Below are positions 1 to 8,906 of a stretch of 64,000 nt of DNA, piece by piece. Within the stretch, counting starts at the first letter, position 1. Every line of letters begins with the position of its first letter. Origin of the DNA: CAWDMW01 sp963803575 (GTDB taxonomy: Bacteria; Pseudomonadota; Alphaproteobacteria; Rickettsiales; UBA998); NCBI GenBank assembly GCA_963803575.1, contig CAWDMW010000002.1, positions 1,674,001-1,738,000 on the forward strand. The letters are read 5' to 3'. Under the pieces are notes generated by a model. The model did no database searches and was not told where the DNA came from. It worked only from the letters and a program-made list of their open reading frames with translations. A program made the translations under genes and the position numbers.

Positions 1-213
1 CCAGTCTTCTGGTGGCAAATGAGGCTCAATACGTGCAATCACCATCTTCAAACCAACATAATCAGATAACGTAACTATTACTGCAACTAACGCTCCGGCC
101 ACAACAGATTTAGTCAGCATGTAGGTAACCGCGCCCATCACACATGCGGTGACGATAGCAACAGCCATCAATTTTGGCATATGCTGTTTACGAAACAGGT
201 TATTTGCGTTCAC
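1..213 (-). CDS. Hypothetical membrane protein, partial (C-terminus off the left edge)
   Basis: The minus strand stays open from a GTG at 211-213 to the window edge (71 codons). The visible part has a short polar N-terminus, then two hydrophobic stretches (about residues 15-30 and 37-55) that look like membrane helices, ending in an EPHLPPEDW segment. The GTG lies 6 nt beyond the rpoD stop codon, so translation is probably coupled to rpoD; an in-frame ATG at 178-180 is the alternative start. I do not recognise the family and give no function. Confidence 0.5.
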   Translation of the reverse strand, partial: MNANNLFRKQHMPKLMAVAIVTACVMGAVTYMLTKSVVAGALVAVIVTLSDYVGLKMVIARIEPHLPPEDW

Positions 214-219
214 GTTTGA

Positions 220-2343
220 CTAATGTTCCAGAAAGCTACGCATTTTACGCGAGCGGCTTGGGTGCTTTAATTTTCGCAATGCTTTGGCTTCAATCTGTCG
301 GATACGCTCACGGGTAACTGAGAATTGTTGCCCCACTTCCTCAAGCGTATGATCCGTGTTCATGCCAATACCAAATCGCATACGTAATACACGTTCTTCA
401 CGTGGAGTCAGTGTGGACAATATCCGCGTTGTTACTTCACGCAAGTTTGACTGCATCGCAGCTTCCACAGGCAATATAGCGTTTTTATCTTCGATAAAGT
501 CACCCAGCTGCGAATCTTCCTCATCCCCAATAGGCGTTTCCAAACTGACCGGCTCTTTCGCGATTTTCATCACCTTACGCACTTTATCTAACGGCATCAC
601 CAACCGCTCGGCCAGCTCTTCCGGTGTAGGCTCGCGGCCAATTTCATGCAACATTTGTCGTGAGGTGCGTACAATTTTGTTAATGGTTTCAATCATATGC
701 ACCGGAATACGGATGGTTCGCGCCTGATCTGCGATAGAACGGGTGATTGCCTGGCGTATCCACCACGTGGCATAAGTGGAAAACTTATATCCACGACGAT
801 ATTCAAACTTATCCACTGCTTTCATCAAACCAATATTACCTTCCTGAATCAAATCCAGAAATTGCAACCCACGATTCGTATATTTCTTGGCAATCGAAAT
901 AACTAATCGCAAATTTGCTTCAATCATTTCTTTTTTGGCACGATTAGTCGTACGCTCACCTTTTTGCACGTCTGCCACCATGCGCTTAAACTCGGTGACG
1001 TCCACGCCTACTTCCCGACCAACAGAAAAGATTTTCTCGCGTACACGCTCTACGTCGCTACGATGCGTAGCAACAAAGTCTTTCCATCCTTTCGTGCGTA
1101 ACTTGTTTACCTCATCCAGCCAATCCTGATTCATTTCATTACCAGTATACTGTTTGACGAAATCGCGTCGGCCAACTTTACTTTTTTCTGCCATCGACAT
1201 AATACTGGCTTCCAGATCAAACAGACGCTTATTGGTATCGTACAACTGAAGGGTCAAATCTTCGATGCAGTTATTGGTTAATTTGATCTCCATCACCAGT
1301 GCAGCCAATTCTATTTTTTGTTCTGCATAGAGCTGTATATCTTCTTTGGTAATGGTTGCTTCGCCAAACATGCTGTCTAAGCGCTTTTCCTGATAAGCAC
1401 GCATACCCTTACTGATTGCAGCAAAGTCATCAAGCGTTTCCAGCATTTGAGGTAGCAAAGCGTTTTCCATCGCTACCAGTGACATAGGCGCCGCTTCTTC
1501 GCTCTCCTCTTCATCACCTTCGCCGTCAGACTCCTCGCTTTCATCTGCTTCATCATCAAACGCGTCATCGTTTAATGTTTCTTCATCCTCATCCGTTTCA
1601 TCCTCTATGCTTTCTTCAATAACATCATCATCAATGATATCGTCTTCAACAGCATCAGAGGCACCTTCTTCATCTTCAGATGCTTTTTCTTCATTTTCAG
1701 CAATTTCCGCGGAAGCATTAAAACTTGCATCCAAATCTATGATTTCACGCAACAAAATAGCGCCGGTATCCAGCTCATCCCGCCATTTCAGAATTTGCTT
1801 CATCACTACCGGATTCTCGCATAATGCGGTAATCAGCATTTCCCGCCCCTGCTCGATACGCTTGGCTATGCGTATCTCACCTTCGCGGGAGAGCAATTCA
1901 ACATTTCCCATCTCGCGTAAATACATACGCACCGGGTCATCAGAGCGACCTGCCGTATCAGGCGTATTGCTATCGTCAGACGCTTCCTCTTCTTCGGCCT
2001 CTTCTTCCAGCAATTCATCATCTTCTTGCAGATGAATGCTTTTCTTCTTTGCGCCTTCGACTTCGCTTTCTTCCAAAACACGAATCTTGACCTGCCCCAA
2101 CACGCTAATGACGCCATCAATACGATCAGGCGTAAACTCATTTGCAGGAAGTAGGTTATTCAGTTCAGTGTACGTAATGTAGCCCCGGCTTTTGCCAAGT
2201 TCGATCAGTTTCTTGACAATCTGCATCTCGCGTTTTTCAGTAGAGGCTTCACCTGCTTTGGTAGTACGTTTTGTCGTCGTCACAGCGTCTGCTTTCTCGT
2301 CATCTGTTGTTTCAGTAATGTCTTGTGTTTTTGCTTTAGCCAT
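220..2343 (-). CDS. rpoD: RNA polymerase primary sigma factor RpoD (sigma-70)
   Basis: Housekeeping sigma factor that directs core RNA polymerase to -35/-10 promoters. The 707-residue protein has region 1.1 (about 38-110), region 1.2 starting at DDPVRMYLREMG (about 135), a non-conserved region holding a strongly acidic tract at about 214-284, region 2 with YATWWIRQAITRSIADQ, region 3, and region 4.2 with VTRERIRQIEAKALRKLKHP near the C-terminus. Length and order fit group 1 sigma factors. The N-terminal 35 residues are Thr/Lys/Asp-rich and not conserved. It follows dnaG on the same strand after about 200 bp of non-coding DNA, the common dnaG-rpoD order; that gap holds a perfect 13-nt palindrome at 2526-2538 but no clear terminator. 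Confidence 0.98.
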   Translation of the reverse strand: MAKAKTQDITETTDDEKADAVTTTKRTTKAGEASTEKREMQIVKKLIELGKSRGYITYTELNNLLPANEFTPDRIDGVISVLGQVKIRVLEESEVEGAKKKSIHLQEDDELLEEEAEEEEASDDSNTPDTAGRSDDPVRMYLREMGNVELLSREGEIRIAKRIEQGREMLITALCENPVVMKQILKWRDELDTGAILLREIIDLDASFNASAEIAENEEKASEDEEGASDAVEDDIIDDDVIEESIEDETDEDEETLNDDAFDDEADESEESDGEGDEEESEEAAPMSLVAMENALLPQMLETLDDFAAISKGMRAYQEKRLDSMFGEATITKEDIQLYAEQKIELAALVMEIKLTNNCIEDLTLQLYDTNKRLFDLEASIMSMAEKSKVGRRDFVKQYTGNEMNQDWLDEVNKLRTKGWKDFVATHRSDVERVREKIFSVGREVGVDVTEFKRMVADVQKGERTTNRAKKEMIEANLRLVISIAKKYTNRGLQFLDLIQEGNIGLMKAVDKFEYRRGYKFSTYATWWIRQAITRSIADQARTIRIPVHMIETINKIVRTSRQMLHEIGREPTPEELAERLVMPLDKVRKVMKIAKEPVSLETPIGDEEDSQLGDFIEDKNAILPVEAAMQSNLREVTTRILSTLTPREERVLRMRFGIGMNTDHTLEEVGQQFSVTRERIRQIEAKALRKLKHPSRSRKMRSFLEH

Positions 2344-2544
2344 AAGTAAACCGATGCTATGATCCTATAGTCAGATTAAAATTCAGTAAGAGAGTGTTGT
2401 TATCAAATGTTTCTGCGTTCTTCAATAGATACATATAGGTCAAATGACACAAATTTCACTACGTAAGCATGATTGGATACCAGTAATTTTAAAATTTAGT
2501 GAATGTTCACGGTAGGGATATACGCATTATCAGATAATATAGCC

Positions 2545-4356
2545 TTAAATATAGGGGTCTTCCACCGTATTGGAAGTGTTTCGGAGAACTTCTTGTTGCA
2601 TTTTTATCAACTCCAATAGCTGAGCATCGTTATTAGACTCCTGTGACATTTGTGACACATACTCCAGATCACGATGTACTTCTCCTTGCTGCAACTTCAG
2701 GCATAAACGCGCAAGCAGCGACTTGGCAAGCCCTCTGCCCTCTGCTTCAGATGCAGTGCAAACATGCGTTGGCAGGATGAAACGAGTGTAATGCTCTTGA
2801 AGTGTATGAGAAATATCTGAGAAATGCTGCTGTAAGTAAGCCTGTGCTAGATCACGAGATGCATAATCTTCCATGTTACCTGAAACGATATGGTTGATGC
2901 ATTGACTGCAATATGTCTTACTCCAGTCCAGATCATACAGTAACTGTTCTGTTTCTGCCTCTTGCATAAGAGATGGATATAACATGAACAAGGCAAACAT
3001 TTGATCCATTAACTGAAACGGCACTTTGGCCGCTACTGACGTTACCTGAGCCTTTGCAGGGTTTGAAGGCGCAGATGGTTGATGTTGTTTACGTGACAAG
3101 TGCCATAACCGGTCTTTGTAAGACTGTATAATACGTTTCTTCAATGGCTGATCGGTTACACTATTAACGGATTGCATTAATTTACTTTCTGCCCCTGCAA
3201 GCATTTCGGGCGTAGGGAAATGACGATTGCCAACAAACACATTCCATAGCACATCAGACATGCTTAGTGCGTTTTTCAGCAACCCTTCAAAGGCTGCCCT
3301 ACCCTTTTGCTGTATATAAGAATCAGGGTCTTCACCTTCGGGTAAGATGCAAAACTGCACTAACTGATCAGCGCGTATCAGTGGTAAAGCCAAGTCTGCT
3401 GCCCGCAACATAGCACGTTGACCTGCTTTATCCCCATCAAAGCATAAGACAGGGTTAGCATGATAACGCCATAATTGTTGCAAATGACTTTCCGTGAAGG
3501 CCGTACCCAGTGGTGCAACAGCGGATGTAATTCCGGCTGCATGTAATGAAATAGCATCTGTATAGCCTTCCACTACGATAATACGCCCCGTTTCGTGCAA
3601 CGTGCGGCGCACACGATCCATATTGAACAAAACATCCTGCTTTTTGAACAGTGATGTTTCCGGTGAATTGAGATATTTTGGCGCGCGTTCATGGGGTTTA
3701 AGCAAACGTCCACCAAACGCAATAATCTTTCCATCCATACGGCGTATAGGGAACATGACGCGATCACGAAAACGATCATAGGTGGGCTTGCCTTCCACCT
3801 GTATCAGCAATCCGCATTCCACCATCTGTGACTCGCTGATCCCCTGCTGTTGAAGTTCCTGCTTTAACCCATCACGTCGTGCTGGGGCATAACCAATACC
3901 GAATGTCTCCATGACGTCATCACTGATTCCGCGTTGCTTGACATACGCTTTTGCTTCCTCGCCTGTGTTACAGCGCAATTGGCGCATAAACCAGCTATGT
4001 GCTGCATCCATCACTTTCAATAACACTGCTTCATGATCATAACGTTCCTGCGTTTGTTTATCTGGTACAGGAACAGGAATCCCCGCCTGCTGTGCAAGCG
4101 TAGTGATGGCTTCGGGATACGATAAATGCAAATGCTCCATCACAAACGTAATGGCATCACCACTGGCTTTACAGCCAAAACAATGGTAAAACCCTTTTTC
4201 ATCATTTACGGTAAAGGAAGGGGTGTTTTCCTGATGGAATGGGCAACATGCGTGATATTCCCGCCCGTGGCGCTTTAACGGCACATAACGGCTAATGACC
4301 TCCGATAAACGGAAATGATGTTTCACCTGGTCAACAAAGGATGATGGATAACGCAT
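2545..4356 (-). CDS. dnaG: DNA primase DnaG
   Basis: Synthesises RNA primers for DNA replication. The start at MRYPSSF (ATG 4354-4356) matches the usual N-terminus of the family; an in-frame ATG at 4425 would add 23 non-conserved residues. The 603-residue protein has a CHC2 zinc finger (CCPFH followed by YHCFGCKASGD, within the first 80 residues), the catalytic core with FGGRLL, and a TOPRIM region with VVEGYTDAISLHAAG and LCFDGDKAGQRA, then a helicase-binding C-terminal domain. It probably forms a transcription unit with rpoD downstream. Its start codon lies only 3 bp from the start codon of the divergent metallopeptidase gene, so the two promoters must lie inside each other's coding sequence. 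Confidence 0.95.
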   Translation of the reverse strand: MRYPSSFVDQVKHHFRLSEVISRYVPLKRHGREYHACCPFHQENTPSFTVNDEKGFYHCFGCKASGDAITFVMEHLHLSYPEAITTLAQQAGIPVPVPDKQTQERYDHEAVLLKVMDAAHSWFMRQLRCNTGEEAKAYVKQRGISDDVMETFGIGYAPARRDGLKQELQQQGISESQMVECGLLIQVEGKPTYDRFRDRVMFPIRRMDGKIIAFGGRLLKPHERAPKYLNSPETSLFKKQDVLFNMDRVRRTLHETGRIIVVEGYTDAISLHAAGITSAVAPLGTAFTESHLQQLWRYHANPVLCFDGDKAGQRAMLRAADLALPLIRADQLVQFCILPEGEDPDSYIQQKGRAAFEGLLKNALSMSDVLWNVFVGNRHFPTPEMLAGAESKLMQSVNSVTDQPLKKRIIQSYKDRLWHLSRKQHQPSAPSNPAKAQVTSVAAKVPFQLMDQMFALFMLYPSLMQEAETEQLLYDLDWSKTYCSQCINHIVSGNMEDYASRDLAQAYLQQHFSDISHTLQEHYTRFILPTHVCTASEAEGRGLAKSLLARLCLKLQQGEVHRDLEYVSQMSQESNNDAQLLELIKMQQEVLRNTSNTVEDPYI

Positions 4357-4359
4357 ACC

Positions 4360-5007
4360 ATGCAGCATATCATAGATACTATAATCTGCAACCATCTGCA
4401 CTATGACATTATTGGCATAATCCATCCGCGTTGCACACGTTTATCGCTCCGGTACCATCCTGTGAAGCGTCAATGTCAGTTGCGTATGCCACCGCGCACG
4501 AGCGACAAACGTATTCGCCACTTTCTGGACGCGCACACGCAGCGTATCACGGTATATCTTCAAAGTCTGCCCCCTGTGACGCCACTATTGGCAGAAACCA
4601 CCGTGCCTGTGCTTGGTACTGATTATACCTTGCCTGATACTTCCAGCGTGCGTATGCATTTAACTCATATGTTACGTGAAGCAATAGAAGAGATATTAAG
4701 CCATACGATGCAACACTCACAGTTTGAGGCATTTACCGATATGCCAACCATAGAATACCGCGATCCTGTCTCTCGGTGGGGAAGCTGCAACCGCCGCACC
4801 AAACGCATTATGCTGTCATGGCGGCTCGTATTTGCACCGGATGCAGTTGCACGCTACGTGCTGCACCATGAATGCGCGCACTTGCTACATCCCAATCATT
4901 CCAGTGATTTCTGGGCATGTGTTACTGCATTAGACCCACATATGCGCAAGCATGATCGGTGGCTCTTGCAGCATGGTCAGAATCTGTTTCAATATGCTGT
5001 TACTTAA
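4360..5007 (+). CDS. YgjP-like zinc metallopeptidase (DUF45 / M48 superfamily)
   Basis: Predicted zinc-dependent hydrolase of the YgjP family, whose substrate is unknown. The diagnostic C-terminal block is present: SRWGSC, then LSWRLVFAP, then the zinc site HHECAHLLHPNHSSDFW (HExxH variant HECAH with the third ligand His downstream). The N-terminal RLSLRYHPVKRQCQLRMPP also fits the family, which argues for a start upstream of it; the only ATG there is at 4360, 3 bp from the dnaG start. At 215 residues it is of normal length. Its TAA overlaps the pyrD stop codon of the opposite strand by two bases. Confidence 0.8.
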   Translation: MQHIIDTIICNHLHYDIIGIIHPRCTRLSLRYHPVKRQCQLRMPPRTSDKRIRHFLDAHTQRITVYLQSLPPVTPLLAETTVPVLGTDYTLPDTSSVRMHLTHMLREAIEEILSHTMQHSQFEAFTDMPTIEYRDPVSRWGSCNRRTKRIMLSWRLVFAPDAVARYVLHHECAHLLHPNHSSDFWACVTALDPHMRKHDRWLLQHGQNLFQYAVT

Positions 5008-6071
5008 CTATCTAGGCCAATTAGTTGCTCTACCCTATCCAACGCACAGCGATCAAGCTCATCAATCAGAGCATGGCTACACTCACCAAGCAGGCCAAGC
5101 CCACGATAGATGATCCCGGTATAGCACTGAATGAGGGATGCTCCTGCTCTAATGCGCGCAACAGCATCTGCACCATTCATAATTCCCCCCACACCAATAA
5201 TGGGCAAATTTCCTTCTGTATGGCGGTAAGCAGCCCTCACCAGATCACATGCACGCCGGGTAAGCGGTGCGCCACTTAGGCCACCTGTTTGCACGGCGTG
5301 TTCCCCGGATAACGTATCCGGGCGCATGATGGTGGTGTTGCTGATAATTACGCCATCTGCACGATGATGCATCAATGTATCCAGCATACGTTGCAACGCT
5401 TCTATGTCTATGTCAGGAGCAATTTTAAACAATACTGGCCTGCGAAATCCTTTATACGCAGCAATGCCGTTGCGTTCCTGCATGATGGCTCTGACAAAAT
5501 CATCAAAATACTCTGCTTTTTGCAACTCGCGTAGCCCGGCAGTGTTAGGCGATGAGATGTTCACGGTAATATAATCCGCTGCGTCATACATATAATCCAG
5601 TAACAACACATAATCTGCCAGCGCGTCTTCTGTCTCTTTGTTTTTGCCAATATTAATGCCCAACATACCGGTACGTCTTGACGATTGCTGCATCACCTGT
5701 GTCAGTGCATTCTCAGCACCATCATTATTAAACCCTAATCGGTTGATAACAGCCTTATCCGCAACACATCGAAACATACGCGGTTTTGGATTGCCCTGTT
5801 GTGGTTGTGGTGTCACTGTTCCCACCTCCACCAGTCCGGCACCGTGGCGGTATAACTCACCAAAGGCCTGTGCATTCTTATCAAAACCTGCGGCAACGCC
5901 AACAGGGTTGCGAAAGGCAAGCCCTGCAACACACAAAGACAGCCGGTCATCCTGGGCGTGAGGCAATGGCGGGATGATTCCCCGCGTCAATGCTGCAACA
6001 GCCACCTTATGCGCTTTTTCGGGGGGCAACGTGAACAATAGTGGCCTAAGAAATGTGTAGTAATCGTTCAT
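5004..6071 (-). CDS. pyrD: Dihydroorotate dehydrogenase (quinone), class 2
   Basis: Membrane-associated FMN enzyme that oxidises dihydroorotate to orotate with ubiquinone in pyrimidine synthesis. The 355-residue protein has the class 2 N-terminal helical extension, then AAGFDKN (about 60), EVGTVTPQPQQGNPKPR (82-98), INRLGFNN, the active-site loop VNISSPNTAGLRELQ with the catalytic Ser, LFKIAPD, ISNTT, and IGVGGI near the C-terminus for phosphate binding. Its ATG overlaps the holB stop as ATGA, so it is the last gene of the mltB-rlpA-dacA-tmk-holB-pyrD operon. It ends tail-to-tail with the YgjP-like gene. Confidence 0.96.
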   Translation of the reverse strand: MNDYYTFLRPLLFTLPPEKAHKVAVAALTRGIIPPLPHAQDDRLSLCVAGLAFRNPVGVAAGFDKNAQAFGELYRHGAGLVEVGTVTPQPQQGNPKPRMFRCVADKAVINRLGFNNDGAENALTQVMQQSSRRTGMLGINIGKNKETEDALADYVLLLDYMYDAADYITVNISSPNTAGLRELQKAEYFDDFVRAIMQERNGIAAYKGFRRPVLFKIAPDIDIEALQRMLDTLMHHRADGVIISNTTIMRPDTLSGEHAVQTGGLSGAPLTRRACDLVRAAYRHTEGNLPIIGVGGIMNGADAVARIRAGASLIQCYTGIIYRGLGLLGECSHALIDELDRCALDRVEQLIGLDS

Positions 6072-7150
6072 CGCATATACAGGCAGGATAGAATAGTGGT
6101 CAATACGTGTCTGGCATCCAGATACAGTGTTTTAATATCACGATAGTGCTGTTGATGCTGATGATAATGCTTCATCCACACATCTGAAGGATGTCTTGCA
6201 CTCAATATCTCTATGGCCTGTTGCTCTTCCGGTGAATCTGCCAATGCTTCCATTGGTTGCCCTGCTTGAAATGTTACCACGCGCACCAACAGCGATTCGG
6301 TCAGTCGCTGGACGTCCTCTGGCAAAAAATCACTATCTTTAGCCAGTGCATCACGCAATTGCATCGCACGTGACGTTGCTTCTGCCAAAGGCGAGGATGC
6401 AATTGCCAACATATCCTGCCAGTAACGATGCCAGTGCGTTTCCTGCCAGCGTAATGCCAGACCTGGCGCACCACTGCTCAGGCGATACAATGCCGCACTA
6501 TGATCGCCTGTGAGAATATAGGAGAAATTACGCTGGGTAAGCGGTTTTAAAGTGACAATGCGACAGCGTGACAGGATCGTTGGCAATAATCGTCCCGGAG
6601 CATGTGACGTGATAATAAACACGCTATGCTTTGGCGGCTCTTCCAACCATTTCAATAATGCATTAGCAGCAGCAGGATTCATGGCTTCTGCCGGATCAAT
6701 CAGGATGATTTTCCACCCTGATTCACCAGCTGTAAGTGACATGAACCCACCAATTTTGCGGATTTGCTCAACTGAAATGTTGGGCTTCTGCCGTTTCTTC
6801 TTTTCATCATACGCAGGCGTAATAGATAGCACGTCACTATGTGTACCTTGCAACATACGTGTCAGCGCGGTTGAATCACGATCAATCACTAAAGCATCTG
6901 GCACGAGTGGTGGCAATGCATCTCCGAATAATCCGCTTTGCTGTTCAGATGGTGTGTCAACGGGTGCAGTAATCAGGCTCGCCGCAAGCTTATGCGCCAG
7001 TGTCGCCTTGCCCATTCCTTCCATGCCGGTAATCAGATAGGCATGAGGCATTTGTTTATGATAGATGGCACTGGCGAATTGTTTTTCAACCTCTTCATGA
7101 CCATATAGTGGTGCTTCACATTGCGTAAGGAATGTGGTGGAATGCATCAT
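6068..7150 (-). CDS. holB: DNA polymerase III subunit delta-prime
   Basis: Clamp-loader subunit of the replicative polymerase. The 360-residue AAA+ protein starts with a HolB-type N-terminus (GHEEVEKQFASA) and a P-loop-like GMEGMGKAT in which Ala replaces the usual Ser/Thr; this variant is common in delta-prime, which does not hydrolyse ATP. It continues with ILIDPAEAMNPAAANALLK, LLPTILSRC (the SRC motif) and a helical C-terminal domain. It overlaps tmk upstream and pyrD downstream by 4 nt each. The tmk-holB pairing is standard in alphaproteobacteria. Confidence 0.92.
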   Translation of the reverse strand: MMHSTTFLTQCEAPLYGHEEVEKQFASAIYHKQMPHAYLITGMEGMGKATLAHKLAASLITAPVDTPSEQQSGLFGDALPPLVPDALVIDRDSTALTRMLQGTHSDVLSITPAYDEKKKRQKPNISVEQIRKIGGFMSLTAGESGWKIILIDPAEAMNPAAANALLKWLEEPPKHSVFIITSHAPGRLLPTILSRCRIVTLKPLTQRNFSYILTGDHSAALYRLSSGAPGLALRWQETHWHRYWQDMLAIASSPLAEATSRAMQLRDALAKDSDFLPEDVQRLTESLLVRVVTFQAGQPMEALADSPEEQQAIEILSARHPSDVWMKHYHQHQQHYRDIKTLYLDARHVLTTILSCLYMR

Positions 7151-7767
7151 AGTAGCCTGTCGTTTATTACATTCCAGACAGCCTGTTGCACCTGCATCTG
7201 TGTGTGCGCTGCGTCTATGAGAATAATGCGATCTGGTTCCATGCTAGCCAAATGACGAAAACCATCACGCAGGCGCTGGTGGAAATCATTGTCTTTTTGT
7301 TCAAAACGCGTTTCCGCATGATTGCGTGGTGCTGCACGTTGCAGGCCAATCACCGGATCTATATCCAACAGTAATGTTATGTCAGGCATCATGCCTCCCA
7401 GCATTAAGCGGTGCAGTTGGTCAGTAAAAGAGATTCCCAACGCACGCGCCACCCCCTGATACACACGTGATGAGTCATGAAACCGATCGCAAATCACCAC
7501 ATCCCCTTGTTGCAGTGCAGGAAGAATCACCGTATGCACATGCTCAATACGCGCTGCCAGAAACAACAAAAACTCGCTATCTACTCTCCATTCCTGCTTC
7601 GCTTCCATCTCTTCCACCACTAATGTACGGATGCGTTCCGCCAGCAACGTGCCGCCCGGTTCTCGCGTCAAAGTGACTGGGATGTTATGCGCTAACAGTG
7701 TGTCATGCAATAATCTGGCTTGCGTACTTTTGCCTGACCCCTCGCCGCCTTCAAACGAGATAAACAT
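7147..7767 (-). CDS. tmk: Thymidylate kinase
   Basis: Phosphorylates dTMP to dTDP. The 206-residue protein has the P-loop EGGEGSGKSTQARLL at the N-terminus, TREPGGT (dTMP site), the DRF/H motif CDRFHDSSRVYQG, TLLLDIDP and a lid region with the sequence RFEQKDNDFHQRLR. Its ATG overlaps the dacA stop by one base (TAATG), and its own stop overlaps the holB start (ATGA). Translation is therefore likely coupled along this operon. Confidence 0.97.
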   Translation of the reverse strand: MFISFEGGEGSGKSTQARLLHDTLLAHNIPVTLTREPGGTLLAERIRTLVVEEMEAKQEWRVDSEFLLFLAARIEHVHTVILPALQQGDVVICDRFHDSSRVYQGVARALGISFTDQLHRLMLGGMMPDITLLLDIDPVIGLQRAAPRNHAETRFEQKDNDFHQRLRDGFRHLASMEPDRIILIDAAHTQMQVQQAVWNVINDRLL

Positions 7768-8900
7768 TATGGTTTGTCAGAGACAAGTAAACCAATATTG
7801 GTAATAAGCCGTTTCATATATCCTGCTTCTTCAACATCCTGAGCCGCCACAACTTCCACTTGCTGACGGGAAGCATTAGGTATTGTTACTTCAAGTACGC
7901 CAACCACATCGCCTTTGGCAATAGGCGCGCTAAGTCCAGTTCGGTAGATAATCTCTGCACTTAGCTTTTCTGTATCAATAGTTGGAACTGTTAAAACAGT
8001 GCCCGGGGCAGTTGTCACAGCTACTGCATCCATCGCGCCATACCATAAAGGCACCTCTCCAACAACGATTCCATCATCGTGAGGTCGGATGTTTTCAAAT
8101 TCTGCAAAAGCATAGCGATATAGTTTTTCAGCCGCGCGTGCTCTGGCTTTCTCACTATCCAACCCGCCAACAACCACGTGAACACGTCTTCCATCCTGCT
8201 CGCCTGACACAGTGATTCCATAACCTGCCGCCTCGGTATGACCCGTTTTCATACCGTCAATCCCAATATTTTTCATCAGTAACACATTACGATTATATTG
8301 CTGAATATCATTATATGTGTAATCACGCTGAGCATAGATGGTGTAATACTCCGGAAAGTTTTTGACTGTCTCACGTGCCAGCACGGCCAGATCATAGGCA
8401 GAGGTCACATGCTCTTCATCAGGCCAGCCTGTCGCATTCTTGAAAACTGTATGTTTCATACCCAGTTCACGTGCTTTCTTCGTCATACGCTCTGCAAAAC
8501 GTACTTCACCACCGGCAAACCCTTCGGCAAACACGATGCAGGCATCATTACCAGACTGAATCACAATCCCCTGCATCAGGTCTTTAATACTCACATCTTC
8601 GCCTAAGCGAACAAACATCTTTGATCCGCCCTTGCGCCACGCAAGTTCGCTCACCGGATACGTATCTTCAAGTGATAACTCACCGGATTTTAATGCATCA
8701 AACATCATGTAAGCGGTCATCATCTTTGTCATGGAGGCAGGATACATAGTATCGTATGCTTGTTTTTCGAGCAAAATAGCGCCTGTGTTATGATCCATGA
8801 TAATGGCGTGAGAGGCCTGAGTGTCTATCGCGTAGCCATGGGAAGGCAGCCCCAATCCAAGCAAGACTATCAGGCAGGCATATCGTACATAGGTCATCAT
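7767..8900 (-). CDS. dacA: D-alanyl-D-alanine carboxypeptidase (PBP5/6 family, peptidase S11)
   Basis: Periplasmic low-molecular-weight penicillin-binding protein that trims the terminal D-Ala from peptidoglycan side chains. A signal peptide covers about residues 1-24. The catalytic motifs are SMTK (56-59), SGN (116-118) and KTG (218-220). A C-terminal beta domain with a possible amphipathic anchor follows, ending in MKRLITNIGLLVSDKP. Length (377) is normal. The start lies 6 nt after the rlpA stop, in the same operon, and the envelope genes mltB and rlpA directly upstream support the role. Confidence 0.95.
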   Translation of the reverse strand: MMTYVRYACLIVLLGLGLPSHGYAIDTQASHAIIMDHNTGAILLEKQAYDTMYPASMTKMMTAYMMFDALKSGELSLEDTYPVSELAWRKGGSKMFVRLGEDVSIKDLMQGIVIQSGNDACIVFAEGFAGGEVRFAERMTKKARELGMKHTVFKNATGWPDEEHVTSAYDLAVLARETVKNFPEYYTIYAQRDYTYNDIQQYNRNVLLMKNIGIDGMKTGHTEAAGYGITVSGEQDGRRVHVVVGGLDSEKARARAAEKLYRYAFAEFENIRPHDDGIVVGEVPLWYGAMDAVAVTTAPGTVLTVPTIDTEKLSAEIIYRTGLSAPIAKGDVVGVLEVTIPNASRQQVEVVAAQDVEEAGYMKRLITNIGLLVSDKP

Positions 8901-8906
8901 TCCACT

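Noticed and set aside
214..2343. Long plus-strand frames within rpoD (e.g. Ser-rich at 1607-2035).
   Set aside because: These are antisense shadows of the acidic stretch in rpoD.
2526..2538. Palindrome ATTATC-A-GATAAT between dnaG and rpoD as a terminator.
   Set aside because: It is AT-rich and has no following T-run on the minus strand.
4357..4425. N-terminal extension of DnaG starting at the ATG 4425.
   Set aside because: Family members start near MRYPSSF; the extra 23 residues show no conservation-like pattern and overlap the divergent gene.
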